Positions 1 to 8,790 of a DNA stretch of 64,000 nt are shown here, piece by piece; the stretch's first letter is position 1; each line of letters starts with the position of its first letter. The translations under genes were made by a program, and so were the position numbers. The stretch comes from Delphinapterus leucas (lineage: Eukaryota; Chordata; Mammalia; Artiodactyla; Monodontidae). The stretch lies in assembly GCF_002288925.2 (NCBI RefSeq), contig NW_022098001.1, positions 15,693,181-15,757,180 of the forward strand. The letters run 5' to 3'. Below the pieces are notes generated by a model. The model did not search any database. It saw only the letters and a list, made by a program, of their open reading frames with translations, and was not told where the DNA came from.

Positions 1-25
1 AAAAAAAAAAAAACAAAACAAACAC
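1..25 (+). repeat. A-rich tail at the window edge
   Basis: The window opens with 13 adenines followed by caaaacaaac. This looks like the 3' A-tail of a retroposon whose body lies before the window. The family cannot be told from the tail alone. Confidence 0.4.
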
Positions 26-320
26 ATTTCTTTGATTCCAAGTCACCCTTGATTGTAACATCATCAAATTCATAACTTTTGGGGAGAAAAAGAAGCACTA
101 ACACATTGAACCACTTGCAAGCCCATCTTGATTTCAGGTGCGAAACTATGAAAAAATTTCTAGCTTAGAATCACATAAATGTGATTTATTCAGTCTGAGA
201 TGTACCTGACCAAAAAGACTTTGCTTTATTATTCTCCCAGAATAATATCCAAAGGAATTGAGCCCAACTGAAAACTTTGTCCTTGTCGTTTCACAAAGCG
301 ATGTCCATTCTGTTTCACAC
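26..320. other. unassigned AT-rich DNA
   Basis: No repeat family, exon or RNA gene was recognised in this stretch. Confidence 0.5.
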
Positions 321-500
321 ACTATGCTGTAGCAGAAAGAACACCGGGCTCTTCCTGTTTATGGACACTTTCTTTTGATGAGCCTCAGTTTTTCCATCCA
401 TAAAATGGGTTACGACTCACATCACAGGGTTGTTGTGAGAATTAAATAAGACAACATAGACAAGTCACCCAGCCTAATTCCTTACCCAGAAAAGGAGTCT
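320..500 (+). mobile_element. MIR SINE fragment
   Basis: The stretch follows the MIR pattern: agcagaaagaacaccgggctc, then 'gagcctcagtttttccatccataaaatgggtta', then 'cacagggttgttgtgagaattaaataag'. These are the central CORE and 3' parts of this ancient tRNA-derived SINE. It is heavily diverged, as expected for a pre-placental insertion, and not transcribable. Confidence 0.85.
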
Positions 501-880
501 ATATATTCTTGTCTGCTCCTTCCTGCTTTCACACAGCTGTGTGCTAACATGGATTAGAACTAAGTGAGTTCTGCATGAAGGAAGTGGCATGAGATGACAT
601 GGAACATTTCTGAATTAAAAAAAACAAAATTAGATCACTGAGAATTCTCAGCCTGTGTATTTAGCCAGCAGTCATTGTGTAATAAACACCATTGTGATAA
701 GCTGGCAACAAAGCCCCTAAATTAATTTTACTCCCTGCTGGGAGGTAGCCTAGAGAATATGTTTCTAGCTGGGATCAGCAGAAGAGGAGCTCCTCTGATG
801 AACTGGTGTGCGTAGAGGCTCTGAGAGGCCAAAGCAAGCATGGGAAATGGCGCTCTTGCTCTTCCAAAGAGTTGGGCTTT
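501..880. other. unassigned, repeat-free, CNE-like in part
   Basis: No repeat is recognised. Positions 650-740 (gtgtatttagccagcagtcattgtgtaataaacacc and the following taaattaatttta) have the AT-rich, homeobox-site-rich texture often seen in conserved non-coding elements. That reading is inference from texture only. Confidence 0.35.
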
Positions 881-881
881 T

Positions 882-1255
882 CATTCATTTGTTCAACTGT
901 TAGTTTTTAAAGCGTCACCTTTGCATGAGGTACTGTGCTAGGCTGGGGACAGATTGATGGATAACAGAGCATGTGGCCCTTGCCCTGTGGAGCTTAGAGT
1001 CAAAAGGGGGAGACGGGCAATGGATAGGAAGACAAATCAACATAGAATTATAAGCTGGGATAGTGTTACGAGGGGAAGGAGCAGGCTGCAGGGAATAATA
1101 GGAGAGCGTGTGGGACGATCAAGGAAAACCTCTCAGTGGGGCTGACATCTAAGCTGGAAGAAATGCAATGTGAAGCACAAAGAGAAGAGTGTTCTTGGCT
1201 GAGGGAACAGCGTATGGGAAGCCTGTGAGTTGAGAAAGGGCTTGGCATGCTTTAA
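882..1255 (-). mobile_element. LINE-2 (L2) 3' end, inverted
   Basis: The reverse of the L2 tail is visible. It starts ttcattcatttgttcaac (complement of the TGAATGAA tail) and runs through gtactgtgctaggctgggg, acagagcatgtggcccttgccctgtggagctta, gacatctaagctggaagaaatg and gagggaacagcgtatgggaagcctg. These blocks occur in the order expected of a minus-strand L2 3' end. Old and diverged; no open frame survives. Confidence 0.8.
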
Positions 1256-1764
1256 ACCTGAAGAAAGTCCATTGGGCAGGAACACAGTGACCAAGGGGCC
1301 AATCTGTTCTCAAACAACTGATTTGCTTATTACTCCAGTAATATGTTGAGCTGAACCTAAAAGGATAATTATAATCTGAACAAAATACTTCAACTTCCAG
1401 GGAGAACATGCAGGAAATGGGACATGCAAGGAAGATGCAAGGGGGATTGGTCACCTTTTCTTCTCATGGCACGGCATATCTGTTAACATGTCCTAAACAT
1501 GTCACCTACACTGTGATTCAAGCACACTTTGCTCTCCAGAAGTGAGGTCTCCAGAGTGGAGCAGAGGTGCACAGGGTTCGGTTTCTCCTGCTGGTACTTA
1601 CTTCATCCCAACTGCATAGAGTCAACTGGCTGCTGGAACTGGATCAGACCCTCCTGGAAGCAGTGAGTTAAGAGCCGGCAGAGAATAAGTTTTTCTCCCA
1701 CTAGAGAGTATTTGAAAGTGGTTTCTTTCTCTTTTCCTCTTAGTGCAGTGCATTTCTTAATAGG
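1256..1764. other. unassigned DNA
   Basis: No repeat or exon was recognised. A minus-strand open frame of 101 codons (1149-1454) partly overlaps the L2 and shows no known protein features, so it is not called. Confidence 0.45.
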
Positions 1765-2131
1765 TGCTGTGTTCTGAATGTTTGTGTCCCTCCAAATTCA
1801 TATATGAAATCTTAAGGCCTCATGTGATGGTATTAGGAAGTGGGGCCTTTAGGAGCTGCTTAGGTCATGAAGGTGGAGCTCTCGTAAATGGGATTAGAGC
1901 TCTCATAAAAGAGATCCCCGGAGAGCTTGCTGGCCCCTTCCACCCTGAGAGGACACAGCTGAGAAGGTGCTGGCTATGAGCCAGGAAAAGGGCCCTCACT
2001 ACAATGTCACTATGCTGTCACCTTGATCTTGGACTTTGCAGCCTCCAGAACTGTGAGAAATAAATTTCTGCTTTTCGTAAGCTACCCAGTGTGTGGTATT
2101 TTTTTTATAGCATCCTGAATGGACTAAGGCA
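1765..2131 (+). mobile_element. MaLR solo LTR (MLT1A-like)
   Basis: The whole span matches the MLT1-type long terminal repeat in order: tgttctgaatgtttgtgtccctcc, attcatatatgaaatcttaaggcc, gtgatggtattaggaagtggggcc, ataaaagagatccccggagagct, ggacacagctgagaagg, cttggactttgcagcctccagaactgtgagaaataaatttctg (with the AATAAA polyadenylation signal near 2060), and the terminal aatggactaaggca. There is no adjacent internal sequence, so it is a solo LTR of a non-autonomous ERVL-related element. I found no clear 5-bp target duplication. Family-level call is firm; the subfamily is from memory. Confidence 0.88.
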
Positions 2132-3660
2132 ATAAATATTGGATTAAAAAAATGTCTATTAAAAAAATAAGTTTGGGAAGTCTTGGAGCATGGGTGGTAA
2201 ACAATATTGAAAATTACCTTATTTCAAGACTTCCCGGAGCCTTTCATTGTCTTAGATTCCCCCCAATAATGTATTGAATGTTTATATTTCTGTTGGGGTA
2301 AAAATCAAGTAAAAGGAAAGTTTAAAAAATGACATTTAAAATTCCTTTAAAATAAGATATTGAGAAAAGACCCAATTTATTCTAACATATGCCAGATTTG
2401 AGATCAATAGCAATTAGACAATTAGAAGTGCAAAGTAGATATATGTCACAATATAAGGATTAATGGAATGGAATTTAAGCTGGGACATTAAAGACAATAG
2501 TATTTATACAAGTTTTGAATTAATTCCTTTTGGAAATAAGCTACATAAACCATGATCAGCAAGATATATCCCAGAGAGTATGTGGGTGCCAAGGATCCTC
2601 TCATCTACCTAGAATCGTGGATACATTTGTGAGAATGGGTCATTTGGAGGAGAGTCTACAAACAAATGCCCTTCGTGAAAATAGTCTGAGCTGGACAGGA
2701 AGGGAGATGGAATTATTAAGATAGAGGGTGGAGTTGAGCCTCGCCATATGGTCAGTGCCACAGCCCGGCAAGCCTGTCAGGGTTGGAATGCAGGCCTAAA
2801 GGGAATTGTCCTGAAAGAACCACATACATTCCGCCATGAGGAAATGAGGACAGAGGGCTGTGGGCAAGAATCTGCTCAGTGACTGACACTTGCACTGATC
2901 GGAGCCAACACTGGATGTTGAATCATGTCTACACAAAGTTGATTAGGATAGATGGGAGCCTTCTAATGCCCTAAAAACATTCAGTGAGGGCAAATCATAC
3001 TCATCCAAAGTGCCATATACAGGATTGGCTTCTGTTTTGCAATGCACGTGACTAAATTTACTCAACTGATTAGAGGCATATGAATGGATCTACCAAGAAA
3101 GTCCTCTTTCTCTAATCACTCCCTGTCCCTAAAGATCTCCCTATAGCTGCCATTTCTCCATTAAAAAATAATATCAGTTATACTAAAACTTCAAGCTTTC
3201 TGGACTAGATGTAAGACAATATTAACTTCAAATGACCTTGCCTATGCACACCCTGTGCCTTGTTGCTATGAATACATTAGAATTGCTAACAGAATTGGTG
3301 AAGAAACATTGTTTGCCATCTGCTTCCATCCCATCAGCAGGGGTTGAGCGTGGGGTTATTACAAGAGACTTGGTAGTTGATCATCCCTCCATTCTCTATC
3401 ATGCTGATGGAAATGAAGCCAGATATCTGGAAAACATAACTGCATTTTCCAAATGAAGCCTCTTTCTTGGAGTAATGGATGCATATTGGTTTCTATGCCA
3501 TCCATTCAGACTAACAAAAGAAGCAGGAAAAATATTCCAGCTCTTTCAAGGTTTGCTTTGCCCCCTATTCCCCACCGGCCCACCCACTGTGCTAGACACG
3601 CCCTTTCACGACAAATCACAAACCCCCAGATTCTCAAGCTAACCTAATGGGCTTAGCCTC
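2132..3660. other. unassigned DNA, 1.5 kb
   Basis: No repeat family, exon or RNA gene was recognised. Small open frames at 2530-2724, 3232-3456 and 3453-3647 (64-74 codons) have no domain signatures and are at the length expected by chance. Confidence 0.45.
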
Positions 3661-4960
3661 ATTAGTGCATTAGTTCCTCTCTCTGACACATACTCACACA
3701 TAATCACACACATACATTATAATCTTTTAATGTTCTGCTGGAAGGATTACTTGAAATATTTGCACAAAAGAATAATTATCACAGTTATGGTTATGTTATA
3801 GTATATACAAATGACCTTAATGTCACATAAAAATATGTATCCCCAGGAAGACTCTTGTTTCAAGTCCTAATAGCAAAATTGATATTATGAAACAAGGTAC
3901 TTTATGACATAATAATGGGTTAATTTACTCACAACACCCTATAACAGTTGCTAAAATTAAATCATCCTTTCACTCGTGACAATGGTTTAAAACATCTTGC
4001 CTAAATATATTTTGTTATATTAGAATGTGTGATGTCTGGCATAGTTTTCTAGAGTCTTGAATTGCTTTCTTTCAAATATAGGTAGCTATGAAAATTCTTT
4101 TTGTAATAAAATCTAGCTCTTCTCCTTGCACTTAGAATTTTGACATATGTGGTCTTTAGGGGTGGAGCATGTTACTATATTCCGGTTTTCTTCTGTGACG
4201 TCGAAAATGTCTTCTTAGAAGGAGACCCAAGGAAGGGAATAGTTTGTTTTGGTATGAAGTAAAGAAAACAAAATGGCTTTGGCTGACGCTGTAAACTCTC
4301 TGGTTTTAAAATATAATCTGGGACACTAAATTGTGTTCTGGTGTTTGGATTGGTTGCCAGATCACACTTGGATGGGAAAATGTGTCTCCTCTGTATTACT
4401 TGTCTATACATTTTCCTTCTGGCCAAGAAGCTGTCTCTCACTTTCTTTTTTTATAAAGTCCTTCTGGATCTTTGTTGCTTTGGCTTTAGTAGGCTTTACC
4501 GAATTTGCCTAACACTAATGCTACTATTCAATTCTATACTTGTGTCTGAATAGAAATATTAAAAACTTGGCAGCATAAAACAGGTTCAGGCAAGTGTATC
4601 ACTTAATCAGTACATAGCCACATGTAAGAATCTGGGATTCCCGTTTGAGTCTACACAATTTCCTGACTCTAAAAGAAAAAAAAACACCCCAACTTATTCT
4701 GAGACTGGGACCTGATCTCGTATCACTGAACCCATAATTTTTCTACATTATGGTGGGCCTAGTGATTGTAGACTACAATTATACATCTGATATACAACTG
4801 ATATAAAGCACCGGCTGTATATCCAGTCCTTGGTGATGTGAGGAGCTCCTAAAGGCGTTCAAAACTTGGTCTCTGTTTGGGGATTCAGAGTAAAGTTGGG
4901 AGGCAAGACTCGCTTACATTAAACAACCAAGAGATGGCCATTGAGATGCGGTGCCAAACA
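3661..4960. other. unassigned AT-rich DNA, 1.3 kb
   Basis: Mostly AT-rich sequence. Positions 3684-3716 hold a decayed CA-rich microsatellite (acacatactcacacataatcacacacatac). Nothing else was recognised. Confidence 0.45.
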
Positions 4961-4964
4961 TCTG

Positions 4965-5092
4965 ATGCAGTGACCTTAGTTCTCCAAGTGTGAAATGTGG
5001 GCCCGCAGCAGCAGCATCACCTGGGAGTTTGCTACGAATGCAATCTGCATTTTAACAAGATCTCCATGTTAAAGTTTAAGAAATTCTCAGGT
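4965..5092 (+). mobile_element. MER20-like hAT DNA transposon remnant
   Basis: Blocks typical of MER20-class non-autonomous hAT-Charlie elements are present in order: gttctccaagtgtgaaatgtgg, gcagcagcatcacctgggagtttgctacgaatgcaa, tctgcattttaacaagatctcca. The middle of the element appears deleted. Ancient DNA transposon fossil without coding capacity. Confidence 0.7.
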
Positions 5093-5221
5093 AAACAGTG
5101 AGCACCAGGAAAAGCTAGCTCTGAGTGAGGTTGGTGTAGACTGGAGTTGTGGGGAAAGACTTTATGGAGAACAACAGAGGTTCCTGGACAGGGTTTAGGA
5201 TCTAGGTAATAGGGACCAGTA

Positions 5222-5385
5222 TTAAGTTGTCACCTGCACAAAAGCCACTCCCTGGGGGGTTCTTGTTTAAAATGCCAGTTCCTGAAATCCTCTCCCCACC
5301 CCTTCCTGAATAAGAGTCTTGAGGGTGGGCCCTAGGGAAATGTATTTTTAACAAGCCCCACAGGAAGCTTTCTAAACTAAGTTCC
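5222..5385 (+). mobile_element. second MER20-like hAT remnant
   Basis: The string caaaagccactccctggggggttcttgtttaaaatgccagttcctg is followed by gggtgggccctagggaaatgtatttttaacaagccccacagg. This is the MER20-type order (spacer, 'gggtggggccc', 'tttaacaagc'). It lies about 130 bp downstream of the first remnant in the same orientation; they could be two insertions or one rearranged element. Confidence 0.6.
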
Positions 5386-5449
5386 GGAAATATAGAAACA
5401 AGTGAAAGGGAGTGCGTTCAAGGCACATTGAGGCCACGCCAGTTTTGTT

Positions 5450-5800
5450 GTCTGTGTTTCTTCCAAAGACTCTTGCCTGCTTCATGTCTCACCAGTTTCC
5501 CTTCTAGTTTATCCTCCTTACTGTTGCTGGAGTGAACTGTGTAAAAACAAGTCAGAACACGGTGTTGCCTATTGCAAAGCTCTGCTCTTGCCTAAAGCTT
5601 GATTCTTGCTTAGTGCGGCAAGGCAGCCCGGCCGGTGCCTCTCCTTCCCCTTCAGCTCCCAGCTCTTCACCACTGTGTCCAGGCAAACCGCCCTTCTCAC
5701 CCACCCAGAACGCTGCGCACTTTCATGCCTGAGCAATTCCCTTGTGATGTCCTTCTATTCCTTCTCTGTCTGGAAAACTCCTTGTTCCTCACCCTCTATA
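5450..5800 (+). mobile_element. L2 LINE fragment
   Basis: A pyrimidine-rich plus-strand stretch resembles the distal coding part of L2: cagctcccagctcttcaccactgtgtccaggc, ctgagcaattcccttgtgatg and tctgtctggaaaactccttgttcctcaccc. Overlapping open frames here (up to 93 codons, 5606-5887) are frames in this decayed LINE and not host genes. Confidence 0.55.
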
Positions 5801-6352
5801 GTCCTTCTGGCAGAAATAACAATAAGTTGTCTTTTTGCTGAGCTGTTTGCTGTCCACGTTCTAAAGCTGGCAACTGGACCCAGTTGAAGAAAGTGGTGCT
5901 TCTCTTTGGGGGAAGGGGACAATTGAATAGGCTTTCAATTATGCAAAGGCCTGGCATATTTTGGAGGGAGACTTGGGGCCATGAACTTAGCTCTTGTTTA
6001 TAATAAAGCATGAGTGTCTTCTTAGAGACGTGAGATTGTTGTCATGTTACCTTTTTGTCTGTGCGTTTGCTTGTTTTCTCTATGCAGCAGGGAAAGCCAA
6101 TAAAATGGGCCTGGGTGAGGAGATGGGAGAGGGGGAACATTCTGACCTCCCAGTAACATTGTGGCAGAGCCAGAGATGGAAACAGAAGGGCAGCTGGGAT
6201 GCCCTGGGAGGGCATGGGCCAGTGTCCCTTGATAATCTGATAGCCACTTTTCACTCCGTCATTTCCAAGTTGTTATCCTCAGGCCTTAGGTGAAGTTGGT
6301 CTGCTGTTACTGGCCCCCTTGGTCTTAAGTGAGCACCATGTGGAGATAAAAA
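5801..6352. other. unassigned DNA
   Basis: Nothing recognised. A 99-codon plus-strand frame (5994-6293) has no known features and is not called. Confidence 0.45.
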
Positions 6353-6366
6353 GGGCCCATATTTTA
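6353..6366. repeat. left target-site duplication of CHR SINE
   Basis: gggcccatatttta here matches ggacccatatttta at 6589-6602 with one difference. The two copies bracket the SINE and mark its insertion by target-primed reverse transcription. Confidence 0.75.
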
Positions 6367-6377
6367 TCTCATTGTAG

Positions 6378-6588
6378 TTTTTTTTTTTTTTCTTTGCGGT
6401 ATGCGGGCCTCTCACTGTGGTGGCCTCTCCTGTTGCAGAGCACAGGCTCCGGACGCGCAGGCTCAGCGGCCATGGCTCACGGGCCCAGCCGCTCCACGGC
6501 ATGTGGGATCTTCCTGGACCGGGGCACGAGCCCGTGTCCCCTGCATTGGCAGGCAGACTCTCAACTACTGCGCCACCAGGGAAGCCCA
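6378..6588 (-). mobile_element. CHR SINE (cetacean short subtype)
   Basis: On the minus strand the element begins at 6588 with the tRNA-related head (gggcttccctggtggcgcag), continues through gagagtctgcctgccaatgcagg and cccacatgccgtggagcggc, then gagcctgcgcgtccggagcctgtgctc, and ends in a 12-13 nt A tail (the T run at 6379-6391). The arrangement is the short CHR subtype abundant in cetaceans. The B-box position reads gggctcgtgcc (complement of 6524-6534), off the usual GGTTCGANTCC, probably through CpG decay. An 11-bp filler lies between the tail and the left duplication. Short plus-strand frames across it are shadows of the SINE. Confidence 0.93.
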
Positions 6589-6602
6589 GGACCCATATTT
6601 TA
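6589..6602. repeat. right target-site duplication of CHR SINE
   Basis: ggacccatatttta is the partner of 6353-6366 and starts directly after the SINE head, as expected for a minus-strand insertion. Confidence 0.75.
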
Positions 6603-6719
6603 AAGCTACAGCAATGTGGAGAGAGAGAGGAGTCAGCAGACTTAATTGAGGAAAAACTCTGAGCCTTGGTCTGGAGACAGAAAACTCATGGAGTCACAGA
6701 GCAGGTACACATTTGACAT

Positions 6720-6830
6720 GAGTCTTCAAAATCATTCATTCACTCATTTGTTTGTTCGTTCAGTAAGCATTTGCTGAGCTCCTACTGTGTCCATAGAGAA
6801 AAGGACACAATTCTTCCGGTAGTTGTCAAA
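6720..6830 (-). mobile_element. L2 3' tail, inverted
   Basis: cattcattcactcatttgtttgttcgttcagtaagcatttgctgagctcctactgtgtcc is the complement of an L2 tail ending in TGAATGAA repeats. It fades into unassigned sequence by about 6830. Confidence 0.75.
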
Positions 6831-7185
6831 CTTGGGACTTGATGCTTAGCAAATCTTTTACTCATCTCTGAGTGGCTTGAATTTTTAATCCCCTATAATA
6901 GTTAAAAAGTATCATTATTCTCATGAAACTGCCTATTCCCTTGATCCTTGCTTTGTCCTTCGCTGAAATATGAAGAAAAATTTCTTCTGATTTCCGCCTT
7001 TCTGTTCCAGGGTTTTTCTATGTTTTTTCCCATCTTTATTTCTTCCTTTTTAAGGCAAAAGTGGCTTCGGCCTTTGGAGTTAATATAGCTACAATCAACA
7101 AGAGAGGACAAACAGCTCAACCAAGAGTGGGTTAAAGCATGAGTGAGCATTTCTCATCTGAGGGAACCTCTCTGGTCCCTCCATA
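6831..7185. other. unassigned AT-rich DNA
   Basis: Nothing recognised between the L2 tail and the next L2. Confidence 0.45.
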
Positions 7186-7189
7186 CATG

Positions 7190-7386
7190 AGGTGACCACA
7201 GCTGGCACGCCCACTTTGCCAGAGTCCAACTCTCAGCTCTTTGGAGACTTTGCTCGCATCCTCTGTGGCCTCTGCATTTTCAATATCTCCCACTCCATTG
7301 GTTCCTCCTCAAATTTGTACCTCCCCCTAAATCAGCAGATTTCTATTCTGCTTCCCCAAATGCTATCAAACTTTCGCTTTGTTACT
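7190..7386 (+). mobile_element. L2 LINE, upstream part (split by SINE)
   Basis: Pyrimidine-rich sequence (ccaactctcagctctttggagac, cactccattggttcctcctcaaatttg, cttccccaaatgctatcaaactttcgctttg) reads like decayed L2 coding sequence. It runs up to the SINE and resumes beyond it in the same orientation, so it was one element before the SINE landed. Confidence 0.55.
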
Positions 7387-7399
7387 GCTACCACAGTTC
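7387..7399. repeat. left 13-bp target-site duplication
   Basis: gctaccacagttc occurs here and, without any mismatch, at 7717-7729 on the other side of the CHR SINE. Confidence 0.92.
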
Positions 7400-7716
7400 C
7401 TTTTTTGTTTTTTTAAGATGTTGGGGGTAGGAGTTTATTAACTAATTCATTTATTTTTGCTGTGTTGGGTCTTCGTTTCTGAGCGAGGGCTTTCTCCAGT
7501 TGCGGCGAGCAGGGGCCACTCTTCATCGCAGTGCGCGGGCCTCTCACTATCGCGGCCTCTCTTGCTGCGGAGCACAGGCTCCAGACGCGCAGGCTCAGTT
7601 AGTTGTGGCTCACGGGCCCAGTTGCTCCGCGGCATGTGGGATCCTCCCAGACCAGGGCTCGAACCCGTGTCCCCTGCATTAGCAGGCAGATACCACTGCG
7701 CCACCAGGGAAGCCCC
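7400..7716 (-). mobile_element. CHR SINE, long subtype, nested in L2
   Basis: The minus strand starts at 7716 with the tRNA-derived head (gggcttccctggtggcgcag), then a complete B-box, gccgcggagcaactgggcccg, gagcctgcgcgtctggagcctgtgctccgcagc, and the long CHR tail region (aagacccaacacagcaaaaataaatgaatt), ending in an A-rich tail seen as T runs at 7400-7426. It is longer than the copy at 6.4 kb and carries the older 'gttgggtcttcgtttctgagcgagggc' body, so it is a different subfamily. A perfect 13-bp duplication flanks it. Three frames up to 150 codons cross it and are shadows. Confidence 0.93.
7656..7703 (-). promoter_or_regulatory. RNA polymerase III A and B boxes of the SINE
   Basis: On the minus strand an A-box-like tggcgcagtgg lies at 7693-7703 and a B box gggttcgagcc at 7656-7666, the spacing seen in tRNA-derived SINEs. 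These are the internal promoter elements inherited from a tRNA ancestor. The A box is a weak match. Whether this copy is transcribed cannot be judged. Confidence 0.7.
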
Positions 7717-8200
7717 GCTACCACAGTTCTTGAAAGCCCAAACACATTGCCTATTTCCTCATGGTCTCTACAATCCCCATCCTCCTGCAACTAAGCTTCT
7801 ATCCCTATCAGTCCCAGAATCTTCTCTGTCTAAGGTCACTAACGACCTTCTCACTTCCAAATCCAAAATCCTTTTAAAATACCCATTCTACTTAATACTT
7901 AAAGCTTGATCTCAAAACTTTCATAAATGTAGGTCACTGGGTCAAAACCTTCTTGAATTTTTCTCCTCTTAGTGTACTTCCTGCCTCTCTGTTAGTCTTC
8001 TCAGTCTCTTTCAGCCCCTCCCTCTGCCCACCTTTCCCACTGCTGTGCCTCAAGATGCATCCTTGGCCCTCTGCTTTTATCTCTCTTTAGCTCTCTGTTG
8101 AATACTTTCTCTGAGCAAGTTTATTCCTCCTCTAGGCTTGGTTTACCACCCCTATGCATTTGGTTCTCAAAAGTCCAGCTTTCCAGCTCTTGATACATCT
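7717..8200 (+). mobile_element. L2 LINE, downstream part
   Basis: After the right duplication the L2-like coding pattern resumes: ctcatggtctctacaatccccatcctcctg, ctgtctaaggtcactaacgaccttctcacttccaaatccaa, cccctccctctgcccacc, gatgcatccttggccctctgcttt. It carries many stops in every frame. First 13 bases are the duplicated target site. Confidence 0.65.
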
Positions 8201-8214
8201 AGGTCATATTTCTA

Positions 8215-8350
8215 TCTGCAATGAAAATAGTTGTAAATAGCAATAATAAAAATAGCTGCAACTTAAAGCTGTTGGGATAAACTGAGATAATGACTGTAGA
8301 AAGCTGAACACAGTGCTGGCATACTGTGAGCCCTCTATAATTGTGAGCTG
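8215..8350 (+). mobile_element. MIR SINE, 3' half
   Basis: gctgttgggataaactgagataatgactgtag followed by gaacacagtgctggcatactgtgagccctctataattg matches the 3' half of MIR (region ending in the L2-like tail). Confidence 0.75.
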
Positions 8351-8519
8351 TTTTATCCTTCACAGAAGCAAGAGGATAACAAAAGTCATCATCACCCATG
8401 GTGGCTACCAAACAAAGGCACAATACATAAGGCAATAGCAGGTAAATTAAAACTCTAAGTCAGCTATGGGCTTCAAAGTAAACTGTCATGGTCCACTGAA
8501 ATGGTCTTTTAGTGATGTG
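8351..8519. other. unassigned DNA
   Basis: Nothing recognised. Confidence 0.45.
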
Positions 8520-8790
8520 AAAATTAATTCTATTTCCTGGATATATCTAGATTTCTGCCTCTGGGCACCAATAGAATGGTACTTACCAGCCTCCTGGTGT
8601 TGGTGGGGCTCTGTGACCAGCTGTGGCCAATGAGTTGTGAGCAGATGTGATGTGTGTCATTTCCAGAGCTAACTTTTAATTGCTGGTGCAAGGCTCTCCA
8701 GAGCACTCTTTTCTCTCTGCCAGAAATGTTCCAGATGATGGTCACTATCAGCCCGGCTTTTTGGCTCTTATGGACAAAATGGCATGTAGG
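8520..8790 (+). mobile_element. probable MaLR/ERVL-type LTR fragment
   Basis: ctgtgaccagctgtggccaatgagttgtgagcagatgtgatgtgtgtcatttcc and ctctctgccagaaatgttccagatgatgg resemble the body of an old mammalian LTR of the MLT class; a related body recurs at 51985-52320. No terminal CTAATACA-type end is visible, so the call is at class level only. Confidence 0.45.

Noticed and set aside
6319..6662. Three overlapping plus-strand frames of 81-94 codons
   Set aside because: All cover the inverted CHR SINE at 6378-6588.
7656..7703. Possible tRNA gene on the minus strand
   Set aside because: A and B boxes are present but belong to the tRNA-derived head of a CHR SINE; there is no complete cloverleaf followed by a terminator.
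7457..7909. 150-codon plus-strand open frame
   Set aside because: It runs across the inverted CHR SINE and into L2 sequence; GC-rich SINEs open frames on both strands by chance.
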